A DNA stretch of 41,212 nucleotides from an uncultured Chromatiaceae bacterium (GTDB lineage Bacteria > Pseudomonadota > Gammaproteobacteria > Enterobacterales > Alteromonadaceae). The notes beneath the pieces are model-generated. The model ran no database searches, had not been told where the DNA came from, and saw nothing but the letters and a program-made list of their open reading frames with translations. The DNA is taken from the NCBI GenBank assembly GCA_946482615.1, contig CAMLSF010000013.1, positions 1-41,212 of the forward strand, given 5' to 3'. Shown in pieces: positions 1 through 11,009 of the stretch; position 1 is the stretch's first letter, and each line of letters opens with the position of its first letter. The position numbers and the translations under genes were made by a program.

Positions 1-29
1 GTTAATGTAACACAAAAGCGAAAAACTGA

Positions 30-58
30 TTGTGGCAAAGGGCAAAAGCGGATAAAAT
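30..58 (+). promoter_or_regulatory. Candidate sigma-70 promoter of guaB
   Basis: TTGTGG (30-35) and TAAAAT (53-58) are separated by 17 bases. The -10 matches the consensus in 5 of 6 positions and the -35 in 3 of 6. The guaB start lies 48 bases beyond the -10. I saw no clear PurR operator here. This is a pattern match only. Confidence 0.4.
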
Positions 59-106
59 TGCGCCGCAACATTCCCCCCATCTTTAGTTAACAGCGAGATT
101 GTTGCA

Positions 107-1576
107 ATGCTCAGGATCGTGAAAGAAGCCATTACATTTGACGACGTGTTACTTGTACCGGCACACTCCACTGTGTTACCCCATACCGCAGACCTGCGGA
201 CTCAATTGACCAGCAAAATTACGTTAAATATTCCTATGGTATCGGCGTCTATGGACACTGTCACCGAGGCGCGTTTAGCTATTGCTTTGGCACAGGAAGG
301 TGGCTTAGGTTTTATTCACAAGAATATGACCATCGAAGAGCAGGCAGCCAATGTTCGTAAAGTAAAAAAATACGAAAGTGGTGTAGTCTCAGACCCTGTG
401 ACTGTACGTCCGGAACAAAGTATCCGTGAAGTGCAGCAACTGGCAGCTCAGCATGGTTTTTCTGGTTTCCCTGTAGTGGATGCCGACAACAATCTGGTTG
501 GCATAGTGACAGGTCGTGACCTGAACGTAGAAACTAATCCGCAAGCTGCTATTTCTTCTGTGATGACACCAAAAGAGCGTTTAGTCACGGTCAACGAAGC
601 AGGCCCGCGTGAAGAAGCTCTGGCTTTAATGCACAAACACCGCATTGAAAAAGTATTAGTGGTCGACAATGCCTTTAAACTCAAAGGCCTGATCACAGTG
701 CAGGATTACAACAAAGCCGCCAGCAAACCAAATGCCTGTAAAGACGAATTTGGTCGCTTACGTGTAGGCGCTGCTGTGGGCGTAGGTCCTGGCACTGACG
801 AGCGTATTGCTGCTTTAGTGGAAGCAGGTGTCGATATTTTATTAATAGACACCTCACACGGTCACTCAGAGGGTGTATTAGAGCGCGTGCGTCAAACCCG
901 CGCTATGTACCCGGATTTACAGATAGTAGCGGGTAACGTCGCCACTGCTGAAGGCGCCAAAGCCTTAGCTTTAGCTGGCGCTAACGCGGTAAAAGTGGGC
1001 ATAGGCCCGGGTTCTATTTGTACCACCCGTATTGTGACAGGTTGTGGGGTACCACAACTGACGGCTATCTCTGATGCAGTAGATGGTGTGCAGGGCATGG
1101 ACGTTTGTATTATCGCAGACGGTGGTATCCGTTTCTCCGGTGATATTGCCAAAGCTTTGGTGGCTGGTGCGCATTGTGTGATGGTAGGTTCAATGTTTGC
1201 CGGTACTGAAGAAGCGCCGGGTGAAGTGGAACTGTATCAGGGCCGTTACTACAAGTCTTACCGTGGTATGGGTTCCTTAGGTGCTATGGCTCAGCGTAAT
1301 GGCTCGTCTGACCGTTATTTCCAGGGCAGCAACAATGCTGAGAAGTTAGTACCAGAGGGTATTGAAGGCCGTGTGGCTTATAAAGGCCCAATAGGCACTA
1401 TTATTCACCAGCAAATGGGTGGCTTGCGCTCTTCTATGGGCTTAACAGGTTGTTCTACTATTGCTGAAGTCCGGACTAAGCCGGTCTTTGTGAAAGTGAC
1501 TTCTGCTGGTATGGGTGAATCGCACGTGCATGATGTGCAAATCACCAAAGAAGCCCCCAACTACCGCCTGGGCTAA
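107..1576 (+). CDS. guaB: Inosine-5'-monophosphate dehydrogenase
   Basis: GuaB oxidises IMP to XMP with NAD+, the committed step of GMP synthesis in the cytoplasm. The 489-residue product follows E. coli GuaB (488 residues) end to end. The catalytic (beta/alpha)8 barrel is split by a CBS-domain pair at about residues 93-205. The loop [13 protein letters not shown] near residue 305 carries the catalytic cysteine, the flap has the [10 protein letters not shown] segment, and the protein ends SPNYRLG-like (APNYRLG). The ATG at 107 gives the family N-terminus [16 protein letters not shown], although its ribosome site (GCGAG) is weak. A terminator follows and guaA lies 74 bases further on, so guaBA may be read together by partial read-through or from a second promoter. 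Identification is secure. Confidence 0.98.
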   Translation: MLRIVKEAITFDDVLLVPAHSTVLPHTADLRTQLTSKITLNIPMVSASMDTVTEARLAIALAQEGGLGFIHKNMTIEEQAANVRKVKKYESGVVSDPVTVRPEQSIREVQQLAAQHGFSGFPVVDADNNLVGIVTGRDLNVETNPQAAISSVMTPKERLVTVNEAGPREEALALMHKHRIEKVLVVDNAFKLKGLITVQDYNKAASKPNACKDEFGRLRVGAAVGVGPGTDERIAALVEAGVDILLIDTSHGHSEGVLERVRQTRAMYPDLQIVAGNVATAEGAKALALAGANAVKVGIGPGSICTTRIVTGCGVPQLTAISDAVDGVQGMDVCIIADGGIRFSGDIAKALVAGAHCVMVGSMFAGTEEAPGEVELYQGRYYKSYRGMGSLGAMAQRNGSSDRYFQGSNNAEKLVPEGIEGRVAYKGPIGTIIHQQMGGLRSSMGLTGCSTIAEVRTKPVFVKVTSAGMGESHVHDVQITKEAPNYRLG

Positions 1577-1586
1577 TAGTGTTTTC

Positions 1587-1619
1587 GAGGCTGGCTTAGC
1601 GCCAGCCTCTGTCTTTTTT
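1587..1619 (+). terminator. Intrinsic terminator between guaB and guaA
   Basis: GAGGCTGGC (1587-1595) pairs perfectly with GCCAGCCTC (1601-1609) around the loop TTAGC, and TGTCTTTTTT follows. It lies 11 bases after the guaB stop and 32 bases before guaA. It probably attenuates guaA transcription rather than fully isolating it. Confidence 0.85.
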
Positions 1620-1650
1620 GATAGTCGATATTTGTGAAAATAAGGTGATT

Positions 1651-3228
1651 ATGAGCAAAAACATTCACTTCCATCGTATTTTGATCCTCGATTTCGGATC
1701 ACAATACACTCAGCTGATCGCCCGTCGGGTGCGTGAAATTGGCGTGTACTGTGAACTCTGGGCATGGGACGTTACTGCTGAACAAATCGCTGAATTTGCG
1801 CCAACAGGTATTATTTTATCCGGTGGTCCTGAAAGTGTGACCGAAGCCGGCTCGCCCCGTGCACCTGCTTATGTGTTTGAAGCTGGTGTACCAGTGTTGG
1901 GTGTCTGCTACGGCATGCAGACCATGGCAGAGCAACTGGGTGGTAAAGTCGCCAGTTCTGAGCACCGTGAATTTGGTTATGCTCAGGTTGAAATGATTGC
2001 TCCGAATGCCATGTTCGCAGGCATTGAAGATCATCTGAACGAACAAGGTCACGGCTTATTGGATGTCTGGATGAGCCACGGCGACAAAGTGGTGCAAATC
2101 CCACAAGGTTTTGTCACTACAGCCCAAACCCCAACTTGCCCTCATGCTGCTATGGCTGACGAAGCCCGTCAGTTCTACGGCGTGCAGTTCCACCCTGAAG
2201 TGACGCACACCCGTCAGGGCCTGCGGATGTTAGAGCAGTTTGTGGTGGATATCTGTGGTTGTGAAAAACTCTGGACGCCAGCCACCATCATTGATGACGC
2301 TATTGTTAACATCAAAAAGCAGGTTGGTGATGATCAGGTGATTTTAGGTTTATCAGGTGGGGTCGACTCTTCAGTGGTCGCCATGCTGTTACACCGTGCC
2401 ATAGGCAAAAACCTGACTTGTGTCTTCGTCGATAACGGCTTATTGCGTTTAAATGAAGGCACCCAGGTGATGGAAATGTTTGGTGATCATTTTGGTCTGA
2501 ACATTATCCATGTCAAAGCCGAAGACCGCTTCCTGGATGCCTTAAAAGGTGTGTCAGAACCTGAAGCCAAACGTAAAATTATCGGCCGCGTTTTTGTTGA
2601 GGTTTTTGACGAAGAAGCGAAAAAACTGACCAATGCTAAGTGGTTAGCTCAGGGCACTATTTACCCTGACGTGATTGAATCTGCCGCTTCTAAAACCGGT
2701 AAAGCTCATGTGATTAAGTCGCACCATAACGTCGGTGGTTTACCTGCGGATATGAAGATGGGGTTAGTTGAGCCACTGCGTGAGCTGTTTAAAGACGAAG
2801 TGCGTAAAGTAGGTTTAGCTTTAGGTTTACCTTACGACATGCTGTACCGTCACCCTTTCCCAGGCCCTGGTTTAGGTGTACGTGTGTTAGGCGAAGTGAA
2901 AAAAGAATACTGTGATTTATTACGCAAAGCCGACGCCATTTTTATCGAAGAGCTGCGTAATTCAGGCTGGTATGACAAAGTCAGCCAGGCCTTTACCGTA
3001 TTCCTGCCGGTGAAATCTGTGGGCGTAATGGGCGATGGCCGCAAATACGACTGGGTTGTGTCAATTCGTGCCGTAGAAACCATCGACTTTATGACAGCAC
3101 ACTGGGCGCATTTGCCTTATGAGCTGTTAGGTACTATCTCTAACCGTATTATCAATGAAGTAAACGGTATTTCCCGCGTGGTGTATGACATCTCTGGAAA
3201 ACCACCAGCAACTATTGAGTGGGAATAA
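1651..3228 (+). CDS. guaA: GMP synthase (glutamine-hydrolysing)
   Basis: GuaA aminates XMP to GMP using glutamine and ATP. At 525 residues it equals E. coli GuaA in length and aligns throughout. The N-terminal class I glutamine amidotransferase has the nucleophile motif GVCYGMQ and the His/Glu motif FHPEVTH. The ATP pyrophosphatase domain has the P-loop LSGGVDSS, and the C-terminal dimerisation domain ends PPATIEWE. The reading frame is open from 1618, inside the guaB terminator, but the ATG at 1651 with AAGG five to six bases upstream reproduces the family N-terminus. It completes the GMP branch begun by guaB just upstream. Confidence 0.98.
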   Translation: MSKNIHFHRILILDFGSQYTQLIARRVREIGVYCELWAWDVTAEQIAEFAPTGIILSGGPESVTEAGSPRAPAYVFEAGVPVLGVCYGMQTMAEQLGGKVASSEHREFGYAQVEMIAPNAMFAGIEDHLNEQGHGLLDVWMSHGDKVVQIPQGFVTTAQTPTCPHAAMADEARQFYGVQFHPEVTHTRQGLRMLEQFVVDICGCEKLWTPATIIDDAIVNIKKQVGDDQVILGLSGGVDSSVVAMLLHRAIGKNLTCVFVDNGLLRLNEGTQVMEMFGDHFGLNIIHVKAEDRFLDALKGVSEPEAKRKIIGRVFVEVFDEEAKKLTNAKWLAQGTIYPDVIESAASKTGKAHVIKSHHNVGGLPADMKMGLVEPLRELFKDEVRKVGLALGLPYDMLYRHPFPGPGLGVRVLGEVKKEYCDLLRKADAIFIEELRNSGWYDKVSQAFTVFLPVKSVGVMGDGRKYDWVVSIRAVETIDFMTAHWAHLPYELLGTISNRIINEVNGISRVVYDISGKPPATIEWE

Positions 3229-3233
3229 TCTCC

Positions 3234-3379
3234 CCTTCGTACTTGAAGCCGCAGCGTTGTTGACTGCGTGTTCTCGCCCAAGTCACATAGGACAACTATG
3301 CTCCTTGGGTCTCGAACACTTGTCGCCTAGTTGCAACTCCAATTACTTTAGGTAGATCCTTCGTACTTGAAGCCGCAGC
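3234..3379. repeat. Composite intergenic repeat: 22-bp direct repeats flanking a long hairpin
   Basis: A 22-base word beginning CCTTCGTACTTGAAGCC occurs at 3234-3255 and again, identical, at 3358-3379. Between the copies is a long imperfect hairpin: GTGTTC (3268-3273), CCCAAG (3277-3282) and CATAG (3286-3290) pair with CTATG (3296-3300), CTTGGG (3304-3309) and GAACAC (3314-3319), with small internal loops. A 26-base word from its left part recurs inverted at 13744-13769. The unit looks like a dispersed REP- or MITE-like element sitting between guaA and its terminator. No protein is encoded. Confidence 0.75.
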
Positions 3380-3399
3380 TTTGAGTCGATTGGGTAGAC

Positions 3400-3433
3400 A
3401 AGGGGCAGATTTAATCTGCCCCTTTTGTTTTTT
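3400..3433 (+). terminator. Intrinsic terminator of guaA
   Basis: AAGGGGCAGAT (3400-3410) pairs perfectly with ATCTGCCCCTT (3414-3424) around the loop TTA, followed by TTGTTTTTT. It is placed to stop guaA transcription after the repeat element. It overlaps the stop codon of the convergent small gene. Confidence 0.9.
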
Positions 3434-3650
3434 ACAGCTTATTAATTTCGTGTTTCAACTGATAGGATTTGTCCGTCACTATAGTCTCTAAAGTCGCAAC
3501 CCGTTGTTTCAGCTGTTCAATTTGCTGACGAAGCTCATCACTGCTGGCTGATGATTGTTGTAACTTAATTTTAGTTTTGTTGTGGTTTTCATAAAACGCA
3601 TAGGCAAAAGCGCCTAAGACTGCGATAAAGCCTACGTCAAATACACCCAT
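3432..3650 (-). CDS. Small membrane protein with C-terminal coiled coil (PspB-like)
   Basis: This 72-residue product has one hydrophobic N-terminal segment (MGVFDVGFIAVLGAFAYAFY) followed by a charged, heptad-patterned tail (LRQQIEQLKQRVATLETIV). That plan, and the stretch QRVATLETIV, recall phage-shock protein B, an inner-membrane partner of PspC and PspA, but PspA and PspC are not nearby. An ATG two codons upstream (3656) directly abuts AGAGGG, whereas the ATG at 3650 lies six bases after that ribosome site, so I prefer 3650. It stands alone, convergent with guaA. The function is not known; the PspB link is only a resemblance. Confidence 0.65.
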   Translation of the reverse strand: MGVFDVGFIAVLGAFAYAFYENHNKTKIKLQQSSASSDELRQQIEQLKQRVATLETIVTDKSYQLKHEINKL

Positions 3651-3813
3651 GATCATCCCTCTGTGTAGATTAAAAACAGTACTGGTTAAGCAATAGCTAT
3701 ACCATAGTGATTATTTCATTCATTATCAAAGTGTTAGCTCTTTATGCGCTATTTCATTTGTAACAAAATAACTAAAAGATAGTCAAAATCTTAACCAGAG
3801 CTGGTAAAATTAG

Positions 3814-4522
<709 letters not shown>

Positions 4523-4578
4523 TCAATGACTCCAAATTAATTTCGCTAATATAAAAGCTTAGCTACAGACTTACAAGA

Positions 4579-6030
4579 TTAAGACTGCTTAGGAGTGCCG
4601 ATGTTCCCGGACTTTTCTGCTGGATTTACTGCTTTATCACCAAACTGTTCGTTAAGCCGCTGTTTTTGCTGATCTAACCTTTGTTCGGTTTTTCTTTTTT
4701 CATCCACCCATAACAGCGTATCGTAGAAACGGCGCACGTTTTCGACATAATAAACGGCCTGAGCACCGCGGGCGTACCCCAGTCTGGTGTTCTGGTAATA
4801 ACGTCTTTGCTGCAGTAATGGTAAACGTTGCTTCACTTCATGCCATTGATCAGGATTGGCGCCGTCCTTCTCTGTCAGCACCCTGGCGCTTTCAACATGA
4901 CCCCAACCAATATTGTAAGCAGCTATTGCAAACCAAAGCCGGTCCGGCATCTGAATACGCTCAGGAATACTCTCCAGCATACGTTGCAGATACTTACTAC
5001 CGCCCCTGATGCTTTGTGCCGGGTCCAGGCGACTGCTGACTCCCATCATCTGCGCTGTGCCTACTGTTAACATCATCATGCCGACCACACCAGTAGAACT
5101 GCGGGCATCAGGCTGCCAGTTCGATTCCTGATAGCCGATAGCGGCCAGTAAACGCCAGTCGAAGTTACCTGCATATTTTTCAAATAACGGCTGATAACGG
5201 GGTAAATCTTTTTCAATGGCTTTGATGTAATCCAGAGTCGCGACGTAATCAAAACGGCGGATATGACCAAAGTATTTATCTTCCAGGCTCAATAAATCAC
5301 CGGACTGATAATTCTGGCCAAAAAATTCAATCAATACGGCCCAGAAGGAATCGTCTGCTTTATTACTTAACAGCCAGGCGACCGGCTGTTGTTCTTTGAC
5401 CTTAAAGGCCACTGTTAAGTTGGGGAAAAAACGCTGATTCACTGCCAATAAATTGGAGTCGACCAGGGTATAAGGAATTTTGCCGTCTTCAACCTGTTGC
5501 AACAGCTCATCAGCATCTTCGGATTCACTTTCCTGCCATTGCAACTGGGGATGTTCTTTTTGCACAGCAGTTAAAGTTTCAGCCAGAGAGCTGTCTTTGG
5601 GCACCAGAATGGGCTCTTTGATATCTGCAAAACTATTTGGCTTGTCCTGGCCTTTACGGTACACCAGCACTTCGTTTCGCCATAAATAAGCGGGCGCTAT
5701 GCGGTATTTCTGTTTCCGGCTTTCGGTGACAGCTAGTCCGCCAGCAATATAATCGACCTGACCTGAGTCCAGTTTTTGCAGCAGCTCTTCGCGCTGATAA
5801 CTGGGGAAGAGCTCCAGTTCCACTCCTAATTTTTCAGCTAAAGCCACTGATAATTCGTAGTCGTAACCTGTTGGGCCATCGGCCCCGACGTAATAGCTGG
5901 TAGGGCTGTTTAAAATACCAACACGAAGGCTATCTCTTTGATAAATTTCATGAAGCTGTACAGGTTCCTGTACCGGAGTACAAGAAACTACTGCTGTTAA
6001 TACAGCTGCTGAAATACCAAATCGAATCAT
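4579..6030 (-). CDS. mltF: Membrane-bound lytic murein transglycosylase F
   Basis: MltF cleaves the MurNAc-GlcNAc bond of peptidoglycan from the outer membrane, forming 1,6-anhydromuramic ends. The 483-residue protein starts with a lipoprotein signal ending VVSC (Cys17). A periplasmic solute-binding type 3 domain follows (about 32-265; [28 protein letters not shown]). The C-terminal lysozyme-like SLT domain (about 275-440) has the catalytic Glu302 in YQESNWQP, then [11 protein letters not shown]. This two-domain plan is diagnostic of MltF. The tail beyond 445 is polar and charged. The gene is divergent from purL. AAAGG lies nine bases before the ATG. Confidence 0.95.
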   Translation of the reverse strand: MIRFGISAAVLTAVVSCTPVQEPVQLHEIYQRDSLRVGILNSPTSYYVGADGPTGYDYELSVALAEKLGVELELFPSYQREELLQKLDSGQVDYIAGGLAVTESRKQKYRIAPAYLWRNEVLVYRKGQDKPNSFADIKEPILVPKDSSLAETLTAVQKEHPQLQWQESESEDADELLQQVEDGKIPYTLVDSNLLAVNQRFFPNLTVAFKVKEQQPVAWLLSNKADDSFWAVLIEFFGQNYQSGDLLSLEDKYFGHIRRFDYVATLDYIKAIEKDLPRYQPLFEKYAGNFDWRLLAAIGYQESNWQPDARSSTGVVGMMMLTVGTAQMMGVSSRLDPAQSIRGGSKYLQRMLESIPERIQMPDRLWFAIAAYNIGWGHVESARVLTEKDGANPDQWHEVKQRLPLLQQRRYYQNTRLGYARGAQAVYYVENVRRFYDTLLWVDEKRKTEQRLDQQKQRLNEQFGDKAVNPAEKSGNIGTPKQS

Positions 6031-6105
6031 CCGGTTCTGCCTTTCATCAAAAAGAGCGCCATTTATACCAAAATTCCTGCTGGTCGTCAGATCTTATTCA
6101 TACCA

Positions 6106-6129
6106 TTGCCAGCGTTTTTTCTTTATAAT
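6106..6129 (+). promoter_or_regulatory. Candidate purL promoter, possible PurR-like site
   Basis: A perfect TATAAT lies at 6124-6129; no good -35 is seen at 16-18 bases. Just upstream, 6106-6121 (TTGCCAGCGTTTTTTC) matches 9 of 16 positions of the E. coli PurR operator ACGCAAACGTTTTCGT, including the central CG. The -10 makes a start at 6128 impossible and supports translation from 6182. The PurR reading is weak. Confidence 0.4.
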
Positions 6130-6181
6130 GCGGCGCCTGATTTTGGGTTCCATTGTCGCTCAACCAACGGAAAAAAAACCT

Positions 6182-9100
6182 ATGTTGATCCTGCGTGGTG
6201 CACCTGCACTGTCCGAGTTTAGAGTTCAGAAGTTCCTCGATCTTTGTATTAAAGCCAATTTGCCTGTGAATGGTGTGTATGCCGAATTTATGCATTTTGC
6301 TGATTTAAGCAGCGAACTGTCGGCTGAGCAACAGACAACCTTAAGCAAGTTGCTGACTTACGGACCTACGATCGTCAGCCATAGCCCTGAAGGTTTATTG
6401 CTGCTGGTGACGCCACGCCCTGGCACTATCTCTCCATGGTCATCCAAAGCGACTGATATCGCCAAAAACTGTGGCCTGAGTCAGGTCAAACGTTTAGAAC
6501 GTGGTGTGGCTTATTATATCCAGACCACAGCCACTTTAACTGAAGCGCAGTTACAGCAACTTAAAGGCTTAGTGCACGACCGTATGATGGAAGTGGTGTT
6601 CAGCGAATTTGAAGAAGCCTCTGCATTATTCCATAAAGCTGAACCAGCGCCTTTAAGTTCAGTGGATATTATCAAAGGTGGCCGTGAAGCTTTAGTCAAA
6701 GCCAATATCGAGATGGGCCTGGCTTTAGCCGACGATGAAATCGATTATCTGGTGACCAATTTTAATCAGTTGGGCCGCAATCCAAACGATATTGAGCTTT
6801 ATATGTTTGCGCAGGCCAACTCTGAGCACTGCCGTCATAAAATTTTTAACGCCGACTGGACCATAGATGGTGAACAACAGCCGAAGTCGCTGTTTAAGAT
6901 GATCAAAAATACCTTTGAGAAAACGCCGGATCATGTGTTGTCTGCTTATAAAGACAACGCCGCTGTAATGACAGGCTCAAAAGCCGGTCGTTTTTTCCCG
7001 TCTGCAGACACTCAGGAATATGGCTACAACCATGAAGATATTCATGTGTTGATGAAAGTGGAAACTCACAACCATCCTACTGCTATTTCTCCATTCCCGG
7101 GCGCTGCTACAGGTTCTGGTGGTGAAATCCGTGACGAAGGTGCAACAGGTGTTGGCGCCAAACCAAAAGCTGGCCTGACAGGTTTCTCCGTATCCAACTT
7201 ACGTATTCCGGGTTTTGAACAACCCTGGGAAACCGATTTTGGTAAGCCGGATCGGATAGTCACTGCTTTAGATATCATGACCGAAGGCCCTTTGGGGGGT
7301 GCTGCCTTTAACAACGAGTTTGGCCGTCCGAATATTCTGGGTTACTTCCGTACTTACGAAGAAAAAGTACCAAGCCACAACGGCGAAGAAGTACGTGGCT
7401 ACCACAAGCCTATTATGATTGCCGGTGGTATGGGCAATATCCGTGCTGAGCACGTGCAAAAAGGTCAAATGCCTGTTGGCGCCAAGTTAGTGGTGCTGGG
7501 TGGCCCGGCGATGAATATTGGTTTGGGTGGTGGCGCTGCTTCGTCTATGGCGTCAGGCCAGTCGGCTGAAGATTTGGATTTTGCTTCAGTACAACGTGAA
7601 AACCCTGAAATTGAACGCCGTTGCCAGGAAGTGATAGACCGCTGCTGGCAGCTGGGCGATCAAAACCCTATTTGTTTTATCCATGACGTAGGTGCAGGTG
7701 GGTTATCCAACGCCTTCCCTGAGCTGGTCAACGATGGTGGTGTCGGTGGTAAGTTCGAGTTACGTAACGTACCTAACGACGAACCTGGCATGTCACCACT
7801 GGAGATCTGGTGTAACGAATCACAAGAGCGTTACGTGATGGCGATCCCTGCCGACCGTATGCCGGTATTCGAACAGATTTGTAAGCGTGAACGTGCACCT
7901 TATGCCGTAGTAGGCGAAGCCACAGCTGAACACCACCTGACCTTATCAGACCAGCATTTTGGTAATACGCCTATTGATTTGCCATTGAACGTGCTGCTGG
8001 GCAAAGCACCTAAAATGCACCGTGATGTGAAAAGTCAGGTCACCGAAGGTAAAGCTTTAGATCTGAATGGCGTGACTGTGGCCGATGCCGCTGAGCGTTT
8101 ATTACGTTTACCTACTATTGCTGAAAAAACTTTCCTGATCACCATAGGCGACCGCACAGTCACAGGTTTAGTGGCGCGTGATCAGATGGTAGGTCCATGG
8201 CAGGTGCCTGTCGCCAACTGTGGTGTCACTGCAGCATCCTATGACACTTATCATGGTGAAGCCATGTCGATGGGTGAACGCACTCCTGTGGCTTTATTAG
8301 ACTTCGCCGCTTCTGCCCGTTTGGCAGTGGCTGAATCTATTACTAACATTGCAGCCACTCAGATTGGTGATATTAAACACATTAAACTGTCGGCGAACTG
8401 GATGTCTGCAGCAGGTCACCCTGGTGAAGACGCCGGTTTATATCAGGCGGTGAAAGCCATAGGTGAAGAGTTATGTCCTGCTATGGGGTTAACTATCCCT
8501 GTAGGTAAAGACTCGATGTCGATGAAAACCAGCTGGCAACAGGATGGTGAGCAGAAGACAGTGACTTCACCTTTATCGCTGATTATCACAGCTTTTGCCC
8601 GTGTTGAAGATGTACGCCGTACTGTAACACCACAGCTGCGCACCGACAAAGGCGCAAGCAGCCTGATCCTGTTGGATTTAGGCCAGGGCGCCAACCGTTT
8701 AGGCGCGTCCTGTTTAGCTCAGGTTTACAAACAGTTAGGCCAAACAGCGCCGGATCTGGAAAGCCCTGAATTACTGATGAACTTCTATCAGGCAGTGCAG
8801 GCTTTAGTGGCTCAGCAGAAATTACTGGCCTACCACGACCGCTCTGACGGTGGTTTATTTGTCACCCTGGCTGAAATGGCTTTTGCCGGTAAAGCTGGTG
8901 TCAAAGTGGATATCCAGGGCTTAGGCACAGATAACTTAGCTGTACTTTTCAGCGAAGAGTTAGGTGCTGTCATTCAAGTCGCAAACAGCGATTTGCCTGT
9001 GGTGCAGGCGATTTTAGCTCAGCATAACTTATCTGCGGTTTCGCATTTATTAGGTGAAGTCACCATGGACGATCAAATTCAGATCAGTCGTGGCGACCAG

Positions 9101-10075
9101 CTGGTGTACAGCAACAGCCGTACTACCTTACGTACCATTTGGGCTGAAACCACCTATCAGATGCAGCTGATGCGTGATAACCCTGAAGGCGCCCGTCAGG
9201 AGTTTGTGGCCAAAGCGGACGTGACAGACCCTGGCTTAAATGCAAAATTAAGTTTTGATCTGAACGAAGATGTGGCTGCACCTTATATCCTCAAAGGCGT
9301 ACAGCCGAAAGTCGCTATTTTGCGTGAGCAGGGTGTGAACTCTCATGTTGAGATGGCTGCTGCCTACAACAGAGCCGGCTTTAATGCGGTTGACGTGCAT
9401 ATGAGCGACATTTTGTCAGGTCGTCGTTCTTTAGCTGAATTTAACGGTTTAGTGGCGTGCGGCGGTTTCTCCTACGGTGACGTGTTAGGGGCTGGTGAAG
9501 GCTGGGCCAAGTCAGTGCTGTTTAACGACAAAGCCCGTGCTGAATTTGCCGCGTTTTTCGAGCGCGAAAGCACCTTCAGTTTAGGGGTCTGTAACGGTTG
9601 TCAGATGATGTCGAATCTGAAGAGCCTGATCCCAGGTGCTGATTTATGGCCACGTTTCGTCCGTAACAAGTCTGAGCGTTTTGAAGCCCGTTTCAGCCTG
9701 GTGGAAGTACAGGAAAGTGCCTCTTTATTCTTTAAAGGCATGGCCGGTTCCCGTATGCCTATCGCTGTCTCTCATGGTGAAGGTCATGCCGAGTTTGCGT
9801 CACAAGCTGCGCTGCAGGCGGCCGATCAAAGCGGCACAGTGGCGTTACGTTTTGTTGATAACTACGGCAACGTGACCACACAGTACCCGTCGAATCCAAA
9901 CGGTTCACCGCTGGGTATTACCTCGTTAACGACGACAGATGGCCGTGTCACTATCATGATGCCTCACCCTGAGCGGGTCTTCCGCACTGTGGCGAACAGC
10001 TGGCATCCGGATGAATGGCAGGAAGACAGTCCGTGGATGCGGATGTTCCGCAACGCCAGGGTCTGGTTAGGCTAA
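6182..10075 (+). CDS. purL: Phosphoribosylformylglycinamidine synthase
   Basis: PurL converts FGAR to FGAM with glutamine and ATP, the fourth step of purine synthesis. The long single-chain form of gammaproteobacteria is present: 1297 residues against 1295 in E. coli, colinear throughout. An N-terminal domain contains [20 protein letters not shown]. Two AIR-synthase-like ATP domains follow ([32 protein letters not shown]). The C-terminal glutamine amidotransferase has the nucleophile in GVCNGCQMM and the His/Glu pair in PHPERVFR. The frame is open from 6128, but that codon overlaps the likely -10 box, and [14 protein letters not shown] from 6182 matches the family start. With guaB and guaA this makes three purine genes within 10 kb, in separate transcripts. 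Confidence 0.97.
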   Translation: MLILRGAPALSEFRVQKFLDLCIKANLPVNGVYAEFMHFADLSSELSAEQQTTLSKLLTYGPTIVSHSPEGLLLLVTPRPGTISPWSSKATDIAKNCGLSQVKRLERGVAYYIQTTATLTEAQLQQLKGLVHDRMMEVVFSEFEEASALFHKAEPAPLSSVDIIKGGREALVKANIEMGLALADDEIDYLVTNFNQLGRNPNDIELYMFAQANSEHCRHKIFNADWTIDGEQQPKSLFKMIKNTFEKTPDHVLSAYKDNAAVMTGSKAGRFFPSADTQEYGYNHEDIHVLMKVETHNHPTAISPFPGAATGSGGEIRDEGATGVGAKPKAGLTGFSVSNLRIPGFEQPWETDFGKPDRIVTALDIMTEGPLGGAAFNNEFGRPNILGYFRTYEEKVPSHNGEEVRGYHKPIMIAGGMGNIRAEHVQKGQMPVGAKLVVLGGPAMNIGLGGGAASSMASGQSAEDLDFASVQRENPEIERRCQEVIDRCWQLGDQNPICFIHDVGAGGLSNAFPELVNDGGVGGKFELRNVPNDEPGMSPLEIWCNESQERYVMAIPADRMPVFEQICKRERAPYAVVGEATAEHHLTLSDQHFGNTPIDLPLNVLLGKAPKMHRDVKSQVTEGKALDLNGVTVADAAERLLRLPTIAEKTFLITIGDRTVTGLVARDQMVGPWQVPVANCGVTAASYDTYHGEAMSMGERTPVALLDFAASARLAVAESITNIAATQIGDIKHIKLSANWMSAAGHPGEDAGLYQAVKAIGEELCPAMGLTIPVGKDSMSMKTSWQQDGEQKTVTSPLSLIITAFARVEDVRRTVTPQLRTDKGASSLILLDLGQGANRLGASCLAQVYKQLGQTAPDLESPELLMNFYQAVQALVAQQKLLAYHDRSDGGLFVTLAEMAFAGKAGVKVDIQGLGTDNLAVLFSEELGAVIQVANSDLPVVQAILAQHNLSAVSHLLGEVTMDDQIQISRGDQLVYSNSRTTLRTIWAETTYQMQLMRDNPEGARQEFVAKADVTDPGLNAKLSFDLNEDVAAPYILKGVQPKVAILREQGVNSHVEMAAAYNRAGFNAVDVHMSDILSGRRSLAEFNGLVACGGFSYGDVLGAGEGWAKSVLFNDKARAEFAAFFERESTFSLGVCNGCQMMSNLKSLIPGADLWPRFVRNKSERFEARFSLVEVQESASLFFKGMAGSRMPIAVSHGEGHAEFASQAALQAADQSGTVALRFVDNYGNVTTQYPSNPNGSPLGITSLTTTDGRVTIMMPHPERVFRTVANSWHPDEWQEDSPWMRMFRNARVWLG

Positions 10076-10095
10076 TAACGTAAAAATGATAAATA

Positions 10096-10126
10096 CAAGA
10101 CCTGTTTCGGCAGGTTTTGTGTTTTA
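10096..10126 (+). terminator. Intrinsic terminator of purL
   Basis: CAAGACCTG (10096-10104) pairs with CAGGTTTTG (10111-10119) with one G-U pair around TTTCGG; a T-rich tract follows. It begins 21 bases after the purL stop. The remaining bases up to the next gene are AT-rich and show no other clear feature. Confidence 0.7.
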
Positions 10127-10293
10127 TGTAACGTTTGTTTTAAATTTTTTGCATAAATTTATTGTATTTGCAGATATTTTCGTTTTTCCCTTGATCCTTC
10201 TTTGGTTTTTTTACACACTAGCTCCATCTCTGTTTATTCACCTGCTTGAGTAAGATGTCCGACATGAAGTCGGTGAGACCTGAAGGATAAGGT

Positions 10294-10956
10294 ATGGAAG
10301 TTGTAGTTAGCTCCGGACAATCTGACAATAAAGAATGGCTGTCCCATGTCAAAATTGGCCAGCGTTTTGACCTTGAATTATTGGATCAACGCAAAAGCCG
10401 TTGTAGCTGCGAACTGGTGGGCTATAAAGCCGGCAAATATGTATTGTTTAGGGTAGATGATGACACTTTACCAGATCGTTTTTTTATTAATGGTCTGGCC
10501 GTGGTGTGCCGCTTTTTAGTGGAAGATTCAGTTGGCGAATGTTTTGCTTTTAAATCTGAATTACTGCAGTTGACCCGTTTTCCGGATAAATTAGCTGTGA
10601 TCAGCTTTCCCTCAGCTATACAACGTCGTGCTTTACGTAATGAAAGACGAAGCAGCATTTTTATTCCTGCCACAGTGCGTCTGAATCTGGAAGTTGTGCA
10701 TAACAGCCGAAGTTTTAACGGCCATTTGATTGATGTATCCAGCGGTGGTTGCCGTTTCCTGTTTGATCCCTCTCATCAGGGCGGTAAAGTGAATCTTGCA
10801 CCTGTGATCTTGCATATTCAGTGCGAAAAAACTGGTATAGATCAGAAAATTCCAGGCGAAGTACGTAACTCCAGACTGGAAGAACGTGGCTTATCTATAG
10901 GTATCCAGTTTAATGTACCACAGCTGCATTTAGACAAGTTGGCCGTTGCTTCCTGA
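10294..10956 (+). CDS. YcgR-like PilZ-domain protein (c-di-GMP receptor)
   Basis: This 220-residue cytoplasmic protein has an N-terminal beta-rich half (about 17-105), as in the YcgR N-terminal domain. The C-terminal PilZ domain has the c-di-GMP signature: an arginine cluster RRALRNERR (111-119, containing RxxxR) and DVSSGG (Asp147, Ser149, Gly152, the D/NxSxxG motif). Such proteins slow flagellar rotation or act on pili or polysaccharide when c-di-GMP rises. No flagellar gene is nearby; the pilus genes are 18 kb away. The ATG at 10294 follows AAGGATAAGGT. It is a single-gene unit, convergent with ompW. The family call is firm; the target process is unknown. Confidence 0.88.
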   Translation: MEVVVSSGQSDNKEWLSHVKIGQRFDLELLDQRKSRCSCELVGYKAGKYVLFRVDDDTLPDRFFINGLAVVCRFLVEDSVGECFAFKSELLQLTRFPDKLAVISFPSAIQRRALRNERRSSIFIPATVRLNLEVVHNSRSFNGHLIDVSSGGCRFLFDPSHQGGKVNLAPVILHIQCEKTGIDQKIPGEVRNSRLEERGLSIGIQFNVPQLHLDKLAVAS

Positions 10957-11000
10957 AAAAAAGCCCTTCTGACCCAATCATTCGTTGATTCAGAAGGGCT
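10955..11000 (-). terminator. Terminator of ompW (hairpin with A-tract on plus strand)
   Basis: AGCCCTTCTGA (10962-10972) pairs perfectly with TCAGAAGGGCT (10990-11000), and the loop contains a further AATCA/TGATT pair. The preceding run of seven A on the plus strand is a T-tract for minus-strand transcripts, so it ends ompW. It may also slow the convergent PilZ-gene transcript, whose stop is at 10956. Confidence 0.8.
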
Positions 11001-11009
11001 GCTATTTAA

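Noticed and set aside
1618..1650. Upstream start of guaA at 1618
   Set aside because: The codon lies in the guaB terminator T-tract; the ATG at 1651 gives the exact family length.
1811..2104. 97-residue open frame antisense to guaA
   Set aside because: It lies wholly within guaA, which is conserved residue by residue; no ribosome site.
3234..3379. CRISPR array reading of the paired 22-base repeats
   Set aside because: There are only two copies with one hairpin-forming spacer and no cas genes.
6128..6181. Upstream start of purL at 6128
   Set aside because: The codon overlaps the TATAAT box, and the family N-terminus begins at 6182.
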